The notes under the pieces are model-generated. The model searched no databases. It saw nothing but the letters and a program-made list of their open reading frames with translations, and had not been told where the DNA came from. DNA of 64,000 bases from Anoplolepis gracilipes (lineage: Eukaryota > Arthropoda > Insecta > Hymenoptera > Formicidae): positions 16,903,733 to 16,967,732 of the forward strand of contig NC_132973.1 of assembly GCF_047496725.1 (NCBI RefSeq), in the 5' to 3' direction. How positions within the stretch are numbered: position 1 is the stretch's first letter; each line of letters begins with the position of its first letter. A program made the translations under genes and the position numbers. Positions 10,483-20,971 of this stretch are shown one piece after another.

Positions 10483-11200
10483 TTGTTAAGTCTGATTAGA
10501 CAAGTCATGCGATTCGTGCTACAACTAACGGTAATTAAAGTAACAAATTTTGACAATAGGCTAATGCCTGAAAAAGAAATACACAAACATGGAAAAATGT
10601 TACCGAATACAATACGCGGTCTCATTTGCGGCCCTTCGAATTGTGGTAAAACTAACTTGTTGATAAGCTTGATAGAAAGTCCAAACGGCATACGCTTTGA
10701 AAATTTATACATATATTCACAATCGCTTCAACAACCAAAATATCAATATTTGGAAAATTTACTATCATCGATAGATGAAATTGGTTACTTTACGTTCTCT
10801 AATAACAGCGATGTCATTCCATCGAGAGAGGCGCTTCCGAATTCTGTTTTTATCTTTGATGACGTGGCATGTGACAAGCAAGATAGGATAAGAGAGTACT
10901 TCTCAATGGGTCGACACTCAAGCGTCGATTATTTCTATCTCTGTCAAACGTATGCCAAAATACCCAAGCATCTTATACGCGACAATGCTAATCTGTTGAT
11001 CTTATTTAAACAAGACGGTACAAACTTACGACATGTGTACAGCGATCATATAAATACTGACATGTCATACATACGATGATTTTAGCGCGTTATGTCAAAA
11101 ATGTTGGCAGCACAAGTATGGATTTCTAGTAATTGACAAAGACAGTTCAATGAGCAATGAACACTACAGAAGAGGTTTTAATGAATTTGCGGTAAAATGA
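10483..11200 (+). pseudogene. DNA packaging ATPase (FtsK/HerA, A32-like), E1 copy with one frameshift
   Basis: Walker A is GPSNCGKTNLL and Walker B is FIFDDVA, followed by SMGRHSSVDYFYLCQTYAKI and IRDNANLLILFKQDGTN. This is the genome-packaging ATPase of Polinton and adintovirus-like elements. A four-base duplication 'cata' near 11070 ends the frame at MSYIR, and the rest (FSALCQKCWQHKYGF...) follows in another frame to 11200. The probable start is the Met before PEKEIHKHGKMLPNT (10564) or one of the upstream Mets from 10483. Confidence 0.82.
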
Positions 11201-11248
11201 TCAGTTGCTATCGAAACATTGACAGAGCAACGTCTACATAAAAAAAAC

Positions 11249-12329
11249 ATGAGTGATAACAGTGATCGTGAAAAGATTGCGCGAAAAATTGCACAGACGA
11301 GCGAGTCAATTCGCAAAAATTATCGCACGTTAATAACTGACAAAATTGAGGAAGATGTAGCCTTAGAGAAACAGTTTAAGCCGATTAGCGAGCCTCTAAA
11401 ACAGCTTGTTTAAAATACCATCGATGTAGAATCCGACGTATCGAAAATCGAGCCGTTTGATATACTCGAAAAAGACCATGTGGAAAAGAAAATTATTAAA
11501 GTTAAAAAACGACCAAAAATCTCATTGAATGATTTGAGCTCAAAGCAAAAACGATTAAATGTCTCATTAAATGATATGCCGATAACTTCTACACCGAATC
11601 AAAGACGAACGATACCGGACACATCTACTCAGATAGAAATTGCGTAACCGCGTCAATTATCGTACGAGCAACCACCCGCCGAAGAAATTTTTAAAACTAC
11701 ATCCGATTCGTTAGTTACAACAGTTCAACGTGAATTGCAAACGTCCGCAGGTGTAAACATATTTCGAGAGCATTTAGGTTCACTCGGACAAAAATATATA
11801 CTAACTTTTATGAATCAAGATAAAGATAAAGCTATGGATTATGTGTATGGCATTAAGTTTTCTAACGATGGAATAATCCTCGGTGATAAACACGTAGACA
11901 AAAATGATAATATAATTATCAATGAAGTAAAATATACGGGAACGCCGGGTCTCTATGAATTAATTTTCAAAAAAATCCCCGATGATGAAATATACACCGA
12001 AGATAATTTGCTTAAATATAAAAGTATATTACTAGCGACGAATGCGCATAAACGTGCGAACAAAGCACATAATCCAGTATTAGGGACTAAAGGATATAAG
12101 TATAAAAATGTAATTGCACCGTTATTTTCTAGCAGAAAAGCTGGAAAAGGTATACTACCGCGCGCTAAACGACAATAAGATCGACTACGTGCATTGGAAC
12201 GATCCAAACGAGTTGGTAGATCGTCTGCGATTATTGGATGCTTCGCGTCGAGCCGGTAATAATGCTCACGACAATGAAATTATGTCGATTATCGAAGAAC
12301 TTCGCGAAGATGGTCTTATTATAAATTGA
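11249..12329 (+). pseudogene. Homologue of the 363-residue E2 protein (TPGLYELIF family), broken
   Basis: The frame starts MSDNSDREKIARKIAQ, with in-frame TAA codons at about 11411 and 11645. It continues through VQRELQTSAGVN, YTGTPGLYELIFKKIPDD and NAHKRANKAHNPVLG. After a frameshift near 12170 it ends with YVHWNDPNELVDRLRLLDAS and IMSIIEELREDGLIIN. It lies directly downstream of the ATPase on the same strand. The family is frequent in insect genomes but has no function I can name. A virion core or DNA-associated role is only a positional inference. Confidence 0.7.
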
Positions 12330-12395
12330 ATGATGTCTCGACAAAACTAATCAGTCGATCAGCGTCGCGTGACACTTTACGAAGCGTCGGAAAAA

Positions 12396-12756
12396 ATGCC
12401 TATCAACAAATTTGGCTTATTCGATTCAAGAAATGATGCAACCGGTACAAACGGCTCTTGGGATAGATTGGTAAAAGTATGTGCACGAAAACGCTTTGTG
12501 TCGCGTCGTTACAGACTTCGATGCGAGGTCGCGTAAGATTCGTTGTGTAGCGCAACCTGAGGCTGACACCGATGCCGTCAACAAATTGTACGTGCAGTCC
12601 TGCGTTAAAAGATTAATGAATCGACAGAAAAAATCAGGCGAGAAGCTTACTTCGCTTGAGAAGAACGTGCGAGCATTACAGATTGCGCTAAACAAACTTC
12701 AACGCGCGGCTAACGCTAACTCAGAGACAGCTATCAACCTGAATGAGCATCAGTGA
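12396..12756 (+). pseudogene. Coiled-coil protein (MPINKFG family), frameshifted
   Basis: It starts MPINKFGLFDSRND, shifts frame near 12480, and continues as NALCRVVTDFDARSRKIR, EADTDAVNKLYVQ and a heptad-like tail (LTSLEKNVRALQIALNKLQ). A trimeric coiled-coil or fibre-like virion protein would fit, but this is not demonstrated. E2 retains only the N-terminal part (22113 onward) before a deletion. Confidence 0.6.
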
Positions 12757-12869
12757 ACGGGTTAGGAGCGGCTATCGAACGGCTAAAGAACAGCTACGAA
12801 GGATTATCGAACGGCTGCGAACAATTATCGAACAGCTACGAAGAATTACCGAACTGCTATCTAATTACA

Positions 12870-13061
12870 ATGAGTGGCAGTGGTAGTGAACGACCTAGCA
12901 GCAGCAACAACAGCCTCGAACGAGGCTATCAGCATCTCAAGGAGGACTGCGAACGAGGCTACGAACGGGTCAAAAGCGGCTACGAACGAGTCAAAAACGA
13001 CTGTGAAAAAGGCTGCGAACGGGTCAAGAACGATTTTCGAATAGGTGAAGGACGACGGTGA
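12870..13061 (+). CDS. Small repetitive charged ORF, 63 residues
   Basis: It starts MSGSGSERPSSSNNS and then repeats a motif of GYERVK/NDCEKGCERVK type. The open frame extends upstream to 12753 without an ATG, with similar LKNSYEGL repeats. The coding DNA itself is a degenerate short tandem repeat ('cgaacgggtcaaaa'), so it may be expanded repeat rather than a gene. It lies between the coiled-coil gene and the integrase. No E2 equivalent remains. Confidence 0.35.
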   Translation: MSGSGSERPSSSNNSLERGYQHLKEDCERGYERVKSGYERVKNDCEKGCERVKNDFRIGEGRR

Positions 13062-13147
13062 ACAACGCAAGAACGGATTAAGAATGGGTCAGAAAACGCG
13101 AAAAAAACGGAACTTAAAGAACGGTTATTAAAGGATGATAAACGAAA

Positions 13148-13878
13148 ATGAGTGATAAAAAAGCAAACAACAAACGACCATTGAGAAAAACTGACAAAGC
13201 AAAGAATCGACATAGTTTGGAAAGGCGGCAGTTGGTAAACGAATTGCACGCGCCAGCGAGAAAAAATTTTCCCCGAAGACACGTCATAGTGCGGGGATAC
13301 GATGATCTGTGGTAAGCCAATATCGTCGAGATGCGTCCGTATGCTCGAGTCAACAAGGGATACAATTACATACTCACTGTTATCGATGTGTTGAGCAAGT
13401 ATGCGTGGGTCGTACCGCTCAAGAGTAAAGGTGGAAGCAAGACGGCCGATGCGATTGCAGAGATAATTCGAGACGATGCGAGATGTCCGAAAAATTTTCA
13501 AACCGATCAAGGAAAAGAATTTTACAATGCAAATGTACAAAACCTCATGAAGAAACACAATATTAATCATTATTCGACATATTCCGTCATAAAAGCCTCG
13601 ATCGTGGAACGCTTCAATCGTACTTTGAAAAATAAAATGTGGAAAATGTTTACGCTCAATGGAAACTACAAGTGGATCGACGAACTATCGAGACTCGTTG
13701 AAGAGTACAACACGCAAAAACATCGTACTATCGGTATGAGACCTGTCGATGTTATTCCAGCCGTCGCAGAAAAACTTTTAAATACGGTGTACAGCAACGT
13801 AAAGATTGCGGCGCCGGTGAAATTTAAAATAGGCGATTCGGTGCGCGTGAGTAAATTCAAGACTTTATTCGAAAAAGG
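13148..13878 (+). pseudogene. Retroviral-type integrase, N-terminal and catalytic part (E1)
   Basis: The frame starts MSDKKANNKR and has the Polinton integrase lead-in ELHAPARKNFPRRHVIVRG. A TAA at 13313-13315 interrupts it. The catalytic core then shows the DDE residues in VIDVLSKYAW, FQTDQGKEF and SIVERFNRTLK, followed by FKIGDSVRVSK. The gene is cut at 13878 by the foldback insertion and resumes at 50716-50981 with the chromodomain. The enzyme would integrate the element into chromosomes with 6-bp duplications, as seen for E2 and E3. Confidence 0.85.
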
Positions 13879-13888
13879 TGAGTGGGAG

Positions 13889-14085
13889 TCATTTGACCAC
13901 GTTGTTATTGACCACAGATACTTTTGACCACGTTGCATTTGACCACGTTGCTTTTGACCACGTTGCATTTGACCACGTTACGATTGACCACGCGTTGCAT
14001 TTGACCACGTTGCGATTGACCACGCGTCGCAATTGACCACGTTACAATTGACCACGTTGCGATTGACCACGTTACTATTGACCAC
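13889..14085. repeat. Left minisatellite arm of the foldback, outer part
   Basis: An array of 15- and 17-bp units of the type 'gaccacgttgcgatt' runs from the left end of the insertion to the E2 insertion site. It is the inverted counterpart of the outermost right arm (to about 50700). The last six bases, GACCAC, are duplicated on the other side of E2. Confidence 0.9.
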
Positions 14086-16141
14086 AGTAGTGATATAATG
14101 AGGTTTCTAACTCGGGAGCTCGAGGGGGTGCGGGGGCGGAGGGGACCCGTGGGCACGGGGGGGATGACGTCACGCAGGTCCGCGATGCGGTTTGTAGACG
14201 CGGGGTACGCGGGGATGGGGGAGAGGTCCGCGACACAGCTGTAGGCCGCGACGCGGTTTGTAGACGCGGGGTACGCGGGGAGGGGGGAGAGGTCCGCGAT
14301 ACAGCTGTAGATCCGCGACGGAGCCGGTAGACGAGGGGATTGCGGAGAGGGAAGAGAGGTCCGCGATGCAGCCGGTAGACGAGGGGATTGCGGAGAGGAG
14401 AGAGAGGTCCGCGGCGCGGCCGGTCGACGAGGGGTTTGCGGAGAGGGAAGAGAGGTCCGCGAGTAGGGAGATGGATAGAGAGAGACAGCGCGATAGGCGT
14501 TCGCAACGCGGTAGACGGAGACGCGTGGTATAGGATAGGATAAGGAGAGCGCTATGCGCATTGTACATAGCGTAGGACAATGAGAGCATGATGTGGTGGG
14601 AAAAGGAGAAGATTACAATAGGAAGATAGCGTGAGAGAGAAAGAATGAGGATGAGGGGAAAGGATAGCGGGAACGCGATAAGACGGAGGCTAAGGCGTAC
14701 GCGAAAACGCAGATTAAATTTTTTTTTTATATTATAATATTATTATTATATATTATTATTATATATTATATTATTATTATTATTACTAATTATATATATT
14801 AAATATAATCTAATCAATACTAAGTGGAGGAGGAAGAAGGATGAGATAGATAATGAAGGCGCAAAACATATTTATCATAAACACATATTTATCATAAACA
14901 AAATATTTAATTATAAAAATGTGTATTATTATACATATAGTGTGTGTGTGTGTGTGTATGTGTGTGTGTGTGTGTGGCTGTGGGTGTGGGTGTGGGTGTG
15001 GGTGTGGATGTGGGTGTGTGGGTGTGAATGTGTGTGTGTGTGTGTGTGTTTTAAAAAATATAAAAGATATAATATAAAAAATATTAAAAAATCGAAAATA
15101 TAATATAAAATATAAAATATAAAAAGATATGAAATATAATATATAATATATAAAATATAAAATATAAAAAGGTAAAATATAAAGAAGAAAAAACTAAAAA
15201 TTAGTTGGAGAGAGGCGGAGGGGGAACTCGCGACGGCTGTTTCTGTAACAGAAAAAAAATGAACATTTATATTAGTACCTTAAAAAATACACAAACTTTT
15301 GAGCGTATTATGTAGAGATACTTACAGTACGAGGGGCTTCTCTCTGAACAATCTGCGGAGACAGAAAATGTCCACGTACAGATAAGGGAAGAACCCGTCT
15401 AAGAGGCGAGCACGGGGGGGCCATCGCCCCACAAATCCTCATATTCCGCATATTCGCGGTTGAAGGTCCGCCACCGACGCACCTCTTTCATGTGCGCAAT
15501 GTTGATATACCCCGGGATGAGGTTGTGGTAACATAGATATTCCTGTAAAAGAAAAAACATAAATATATTATAAATAAAAAAGCATATAAAATAATAATAA
15601 ACATTACTTACATCACCAAGTGGGATGTGGTAGCACCGATATTGGTAACACTGTAAAAGATAAAAGTGTATAAATATAAATATATTATAAATAAAAAAGC
15701 GTATAAAAATAATAAAAACTACTTACATCCTCGAACAGTACATCCAACAATGCTCGGAATAGGTTGCGAGCCAAATTTTTAACCCAGCGAAGTGCACGGC
15801 GGTGGCTTCGCCTGCCAACCCCTTCGGAAAGCCAAAGGCGACGGTACCCCGTCTCGAACATCGCGTCAAGAAATGCCATAACTTGCGACATTTTTTAAAT
15901 CTTTATAAAATAAACTGCACTTTACAAATCAACTCACAGGATCACAGTCAGATACTTTATGCTAGTTCCAGCGAGAGTTAGGTAACGTCTCGGTAAAAAA
16001 ATGAGTAGGGGATCTGCATGACATAAGAGTTAGCAACAAATGCTTACTCTTCACAGCTGACAAAAAAAAAATTAAAAGCTGACGCGGACTGTCGCTCCAC
16101 ATAGCATTCATACAGATAATTATAATTATAATTAAATAGCG
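14086..16141. repeat. E2 left terminal inverted repeat
   Basis: Inverted relative to 28067-30145. From the end inward it has a GC-rich block of repeats around 'gaggtccgcg' and 'cggtagacgaggggattgcg' (14100-14470), a trace of the 36-bp minisatellite ('aggcgttcgcaacgcggtag'), a purine-rich block, an AT block, a GT/GGTGTG microsatellite (14939-15050) and a spliced gene. It ends at 'cagataattataatt'. The right arm carries an extra inverted duplication not present here. Confidence 0.88.
15194..15891 (-). CDS. TIR-borne spliced gene, MSQV...PWRLAPT family, E2 left copy
   Basis: Predicted exons are 15891-15727 (MSQVMAFLDAMFETGYRR to LLDVLFED), 15650-15612 (CYQYRCYHIPLGD), 15542-15326 (PGYINIAHMKEVRRW ... 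YVDIFCLRRLFREKPLV) and 15242-15194 (NSRREFPLRLSPTNF, stop). Each junction has GT and AG bases. Exon three contains a stop after GPPVLAS, so this copy may be broken while the right copy is open there. The protein has no family I recognise. It has an amphipathic, Arg-rich N-terminal segment and a conserved LRRLF(G/R)E motif before a splice donor. Confidence 0.55.
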
Positions 16142-16783
16142 ACACAATCAAATAAGCATCAGACATCTATTGAAACATTGATCAACATGGATCTAAACAT
16201 TGATTAACATCGATCTAAACATGTTTAAACCTTATTATACATCAAATAAATATCTTAATATCCTGACTTGAAATATAATACCAGATGCAGCTGCACCATG
16301 AAATATAATATTCACCACACAGATGTATACATGGCTAAGAGATATAATACTTGCTACAGATTGATCCAACCACATCAAACAAATATCTATCGAACCACTA
16401 TCGTACATCAAACGAACATCTATCGAACATCAAACGAACATCTATCGAACCACTATCGAACCACTATCATACATCAAACGAACATCTATCGAACCGCGAT
16501 GAACATCTATCGTACATCAAACGAACGTCGATCAACATCAAACGAACATCTATCGTACATCAAACGAACGTCGATCAACATCAAACGAACGTCGATCAAC
16601 CTCAAGCGAACCATGAACGACATGAATTTTAATATTTTTTCGCGTTTAAAGATGTCAAATATTCCACGCCCATTGTCTGCTAAAATGCAGACTAATAGAA
16701 AAATGCATCACGTACTGTAATATAATACATGCTACAAGGAGAGGATAAAAAAGATAACACACATGTATTGTAACAATAGTTTA
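16142..16783. repeat. Subterminal tandem repeats, no gene
   Basis: 16160-16620 consists of degenerate units of 20-25 bp such as 'acatcaaacgaacatctatc' and 'gaacgtcgatcaacatcaaa'. Several frames stay open across it by chance (IKRTSINIKRT type). Related repeats in inverted sense lie in E3 at 53100-53290 and 53690-53880. 16620-16783 is unremarkable AT-rich sequence. Confidence 0.7.
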
Positions 16784-17295
16784 TTATAAATATGGATTGA
16801 TCGAACCTTTATGATGATGATTCGACCAATTGAATAATTTAAATACATTTTGTAAAGCGCAATTTCTTACATGTTTATCGTAGTGCAGAGTAGCATCTAA
16901 TTTATCTAAAGCAGGAACGTCATCATAGTCGTTATCCAATGTCTCGATAATAAGACCGATTCTCTCATCGTCTTCCAATAAATTTGCCAACCATTCTCGT
17001 TTTTCATGTCCTTTTACACTCGAGAAGATGCATCTTTCAACGTCACGGCGTCAGTGATTAAACGTTTGGCTCTGTAGTACGGAATGTTTCCATCTTCCCA
17101 TTGCAGATTGTGATGTTTTCCAATCAACCATGCAACTTAAGATCTCTCAGATCTCGTGAGCAAACGGAATGGTGTAAGACTCGTAAAAATATAATGAGAG
17201 AGTACAGAGCCCTTTGTCAGAATCGCAATTTCTTTCACGATAAACTTTCCTCCAACGATAAATCCTTGGAGATCCACAAACGTTGGCACAACCAT
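16784..17295 (-). pseudogene. PTFVDLQGF-family protein, E2 copy
   Basis: It starts MVVPTFVDLQGF at 17295 and contains KFIVKEIAILTKGSVLSH and NHHLQ-like HHNLQWEDG. Stops or shifts follow near 17145 and 17010, and the C-terminal LDATLHYDKHVRNCALQNVF and INPYL blocks end at 16784. It lies downstream of the capsid gene on the same strand, as in E1. All three copies in the window are broken, so the gene seems to decay easily. Confidence 0.62.
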
Positions 17296-17404
17296 AATGA
17301 AATGATATTGGTGAGAACTATGACGGACAACTAATGTCGATCATCGAGTATCGCCAGTTTTATAATGTTATAATGTTATAACATTGGAGGGGATTATTCC
17401 TGAT

Positions 17405-18622
17405 TCATGTAATTTTGCGGACAACATTTGGCAACGGGTTATATTCGACAATGCGATCGTGCAAGATGAGGCAATATGCGGTAGTATTTGCGGGTACATC
17501 TAACTTACATTCAAATTCTATTCTTACGTCCACGGTAGCATTTTTGACAGACTCGTTTTGTCGCGAGCAGTCAATGACTGTGAGAGGACCGCACTCTAGA
17601 AATTTTGCCATGGTAAATAATACATTATCATTATTGCATCCGTAATGAGATTTACGAAAACGCGCATACATGTCGAATAGGATAGCGTATCTCTTTTTAT
17701 CAAAATTTAAATCATCATACGGATAAAAATCAGAGTTCAGATAGAGTTTAACGTTTGTCAATTTGCAGTCATCAAATTTGGTAATATCTTTCAACGCGAC
17801 ATTTTTTCTATTAGTCTGTAGTGCAAAGATTACGTATCGCGGTTTCTCCAGCTGAGAGGCAGTTTTCACAGTCCACGAATGCTTAGTCGTACTGTGTAGC
17901 ATAGGAAATTCGTATAGATCCCACGAGCGGAAACTCATGTTCAAGTATCTACCGCTCTCCAACGCTCGTAGCAAGGACAGTTTACTAATTTCGCTCAATA
18001 TTACGTGAGGCATACGCCATTGTATTTTGTGTAATTCAATCTCAGCTTCAGCAGCCTGAGCTCCAAATAGACAATTGTAGTCGTTGCGTGAACGTATTAA
18101 AATCAATTCATGACGAGCGTTAATTACAACGCGCTTATAATCCTCGCAAAATCCAAGCAACATGTTGAGCGGCACGCAAAAATTGAAGTAACCTTCAGCA
18201 CCATTATTTTCAACTATATTCCACGCAGCATTGTGCAAGATTTTACTTCTCTCGTGTGTAAAGGAAATGTAGTTTTTAATCGTGCAAGTTATTCCAACGT
18301 TTCTGTTGCGATCAATTTCCACACCGTTGAGTTCATATCGAAGTTCATCAAACATGAATGCAACGCAATTATTTCCCAATATCATTAGTTCATCCTTTTT
18401 TCTTATCGTCAATTTTCCTTCGACGTAAAGGAAGTTTTCGCACGGTAACGTGTACAAATCCTGATGCTGTATAGGTATCCGTATCTCATCGCTATATCCA
18501 AGTGTTGTATTTGCGTATGGATTGTACGTATGAGTTTCAATCTTTACTATACGGTCGTCAAAGATCAGTTCGTTTCCAATGTTCAAAATGTCAATTATTT
18601 TTTCAATTATTTCGTACGACAA
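17405..18622 (-). CDS. Major capsid protein (double jelly-roll, Polinton type), intact 405 residues
   Basis: This is an uninterrupted frame with FDDRIVKIETHTYNPYANTT, DEIRIPIQHQDLYTLPCENF, FDELRYELNGVEIDRNRN and FCVPLNMLLGFCEDYKRVV in the first half. The second half has RALESGRYLNMSFRSWDLYE, KPRYVIFALQTNRKN and TTAYCLILHDRIVEYNPL. The length suits two jelly-rolls. The 5' end overlaps the 59-residue gene by 20 bp. The N-terminal MSYEIIEK extends beyond the E1 start, so the true start is uncertain. It survives intact while neighbouring genes are broken, so this copy may be recent. Confidence 0.75.
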   Translation of the reverse strand: MSYEIIEKIIDILNIGNELIFDDRIVKIETHTYNPYANTTLGYSDEIRIPIQHQDLYTLPCENFLYVEGKLTIRKKDELMILGNNCVAFMFDELRYELNGVEIDRNRNVGITCTIKNYISFTHERSKILHNAAWNIVENNGAEGYFNFCVPLNMLLGFCEDYKRVVINARHELILIRSRNDYNCLFGAQAAEAEIELHKIQWRMPHVILSEISKLSLLRALESGRYLNMSFRSWDLYEFPMLHSTTKHSWTVKTASQLEKPRYVIFALQTNRKNVALKDITKFDDCKLTNVKLYLNSDFYPYDDLNFDKKRYAILFDMYARFRKSHYGCNNDNVLFTMAKFLECGPLTVIDCSRQNESVKNATVDVRIEFECKLDVPANTTAYCLILHDRIVEYNPLPNVVRKIT

Positions 18623-18782
18623 ATCCCAAAGACTTTAAAAATTCACGATTCAACGCGCTGAGCTCTTTTTTAGCGTAACCAGACACCTGATTATTGTCAC
18701 CAGACACCGCTCGTCTCCTCGCAAAAGTATTGTCCCTCGTAAAGATGTCTCTCGCGTGCTCCGTTTCATTCAACACGAGCAT
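18603..18782 (-). CDS. Small 59-residue protein with FLKSLGF motif, E2 copy
   Basis: It starts MLVLNETEHARDIFTRDN and ends LNREFLKSLGFVVRNN, colinear with the E1 protein of the same length. Only the ends are conserved; the middle is free to vary. It starts 2 bp after the penton stop and overlaps the capsid start, consistent with one transcript. The function is unknown. Conservation of length and termini between two diverged elements argues that it is a real gene. Confidence 0.6.
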   Translation of the reverse strand: MLVLNETEHARDIFTRDNTFARRRAVSGDNNQVSGYAKKELSALNREFLKSLGFVVRNN

Positions 18783-18783
18783 A

Positions 18784-19498
18784 CTATTTTTGACGTCGTC
18801 GTACGTGCAATCGTACGGTAATTTCCTCTCCTCGAAAATCGAGCAATCGACCCTCCTGATCCACAACACGAATCGTTAAATCAGTAATGCTTTGCACGAC
18901 GATTGGTAGATAAATGATTTGCGCGGGCGTTTCCGATATCCCGGTGGTACGCTCGGAGAAAATTCATGTATCGTGTGTACGCGCTTACTATTGCTATATG
19001 CACCAGAAGTCACACTGCATTCTATACGAATAATGTTTATGTTAATAATATTTATCGGCACATCTGATTCGTACCATTTCCGCGGTTGCAATACACGATT
19101 CGAGAATCCCAACAACGATCCTATGTTGTTGGGCTTATTAAAATTTATTCTGTATATGCATTTAATTTCACTTTTCAACGTATTATGATTAGCGCAAATC
19201 ACTATTGGATATTTCTCATCATTGTTATTAACAATGTTGTGGGAATCGTATTGTAAAATTGCATGCGTTAGATATTCATTTATACCATGCAATTCGTACG
19301 ATCCTTCAGGAATCGTAATTTCCTTGTCGTCGTTGTCAAAGTAAAATTTATTATTCGAGGAATTCACGTTCGGTATCGTATGATAAGTTTCAAATCCGTT
19401 AAACCAAGTTCATAATCATCATCGTTCAAATCTATGGCTGGAAAGTAGCTTACGGCAAGAACGCTACTCTTACCAGTCAACGTAAGTGTCAGTGACAT
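18784..19498 (-). pseudogene. Penton-like protein, E2 copy with frameshifts
   Basis: It starts MSLTLTLTGKSSVLAVSY at 19498. A missing T near 19395 shifts the frame, then NSSNNKFYFDNDDKEIT to TIHEFSPSVPPGY reads on. A second shift near 18945 puts the end (FEERKLPYDCT region and RRRQK) in another frame, stopping at 18784. It is colinear with the intact E1 penton. Confidence 0.66.
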
Positions 19499-19527
19499 GT
19501 CGAATACTGAGTCACGACAGTAGAGTG

Positions 19528-20489
19528 TTAGGCTTTAAATTTAATCGTTTGAAGAAATTGTTGACACAATTGTCCGCAAATACTCTGATTATAATTTTGA
19601 TAAGACGCATGATTGTATTCAATTTTTGTTACATTCTGTCCAAAATATTGCACCAATTCCTCGGGCGGTCGAAAATTTCCAAAACTGTCAAAATACACAA
19701 CATTATCTCCTCTCTTTGCGTATGCTACCCAATGAGTACCAGGATCCTCAACGTCATCCAAATTGACAATGCAGCTCTCGTTTCGTCGCACGCCGCTTAT
19801 CGGTAAATTATTGCGCATGAAAACGCCTCTAAAGAACGGTATATGCATACGTCTTGCAAGTTGTTCCAATTGTACATTAGTTGTTACACCCGCAGGCATT
19901 TTTAATGTTTTTTTTTCTTAGCAGTCGTTGAGAACCCCTGTCCACGCTTGTATGGAGCGAGATAAAGTCCACGACCTTCCATAGCACGATTGTGACGTTG
20001 CATTTCTTCGAATTGGCGTTGCGCAGCCTTGCTATCGTTTACAGCCTTTGCGATTCCCGCTGCTCCACCAGCCAAAGAACCGACTACTCCCAACAATGGT
20101 AAAATCGGTAAAATACCACCACGCTTCGCTACTGGAAGTATTCGTTTTTTTAACATCTTTTTCTTTTTCGGTGATTTTTTCATCTTCATTCCCATACCAA
20201 ATTTCGTTTTTGCCTTCATGGCCGTCCAAACAGCCGTAGCAGCCGCTCTTTCACCAAGAGTCGAATCCCTCGCGGTAATACGTTCCTGCGCCTTCACAGC
20301 TAGTATACGATCCGCAACGTGTCGTTCGCCGAGGTCGTTGCTTCGCGAGTAAGCTATATCGTGGTCGCGACACGCAGCGTCCAATGGATTGATACCTTGA
20401 TCGCCTCTAGCCAATCGTTCTTTTAAACGAGTTCCCGGTCCGCAAAACTGATATCCAGGAATATCAATATTTGGAAAATTTATTGACAC
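19528..20489 (-). pseudogene. PLA2-like domain plus adenain-type protease, E2 copy (one-base break between domains)
   Basis: The N-terminal part (20489-19902) has IPGYQFCGPGTRLKERLARG and DAACRDHDIAYSRSNDL (PLA2 calcium loop and His-Asp), a Lys-rich linker, two Gly/Ala-rich hydrophobic stretches (LPLLGVVGSLAGGAAGI), and RGLYLAPYKRGQG. The C-terminal part (19899-19528) has GTHWVAYAKRGDNVVYFDSFG and a Gln-Cys pair in NQSICGQLCQQFL, so the protease triad is complete. A run of nine A's just upstream of the protease Met is one base short of the E1-like fused frame. It could be a real frameshift, a sequencing error, or two separate proteins. Confidence 0.75.
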
Positions 20490-20917
20490 CGATAGACGAA
20501 ATTGGTTATTTCACATTCTCTAATAATAGTGAAGTCGTTGCTTCAAGCGAGGCGCTTCTGAATTCCATTTTTATCTTTGATGAGGTGGCGTGCGATAAAC
20601 AAGATACGATAAGAGAGTACTTTGCAATGGGTCGACACTCGAGCGTCGACTGTTTCTATCTTTATCAAACGTATGCCAAGATACCCAAGCATCTTATACG
20701 CGACAATGCGAATCTGTTGATTTTATTTCAACAGGATAGTACAAACCTGAAACATGTGTACAACGATCATGTAAATACTGACATGTCATACAACGATTTT
20801 CACGCATTATGCCAGAAATGCTGGCAGCACAAGTATGGATTCGTAGTTATTGATAAAGACAGCTCGCTGACCAATGGACGATATAGAAAAGGATTTAATG
20901 AATTTGCGATACCGTAG
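20471..20917 (+). pseudogene. Packaging ATPase lacking its N-terminal third and Walker A (E2)
   Basis: The retained part has IFIFDEVACDKQD (Walker B), AMGRHSSVDCFYLYQTY, IRDNANLLILFQQDSTNLKH and the complete C-terminus FNEFAIP. The upstream 270 bp, including Walker A, and the 99-residue neighbour are missing. The junction with the PLA2 gene falls in 'ccaggaatatcaatattt', where 'aatat' is common to both sides in E1. This indicates a deletion at microhomology. The remnant cannot be a functional ATPase. Confidence 0.8.
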
Positions 20918-20971
20918 AGAGGTTAGTCGCTGTCGACACATCAGTCTAACAACGTCTACAAAATATTCATC

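Noticed and set aside
13905..14589. Frames of 139-218 codons rich in Pro, Ser and Arg in the E2 TIRs
   Set aside because: They lie in GC-rich tandem repeats at the element end, are open in several overlapping frames at once, and continue across the E2 boundary into the minisatellite.
16268..16720. 150-codon frame with repeated IKRTSINIKRT motif
   Set aside because: It is open by chance across a degenerate 20-25-bp tandem repeat next to the E2 TIR, and two frames are open at once.
17101..17334. Plus-strand ORFs opposite the capsid, penton and PTFVDLQGF genes
   Set aside because: They are antisense shadows of the leftward genes, which have homologues in the other elements.
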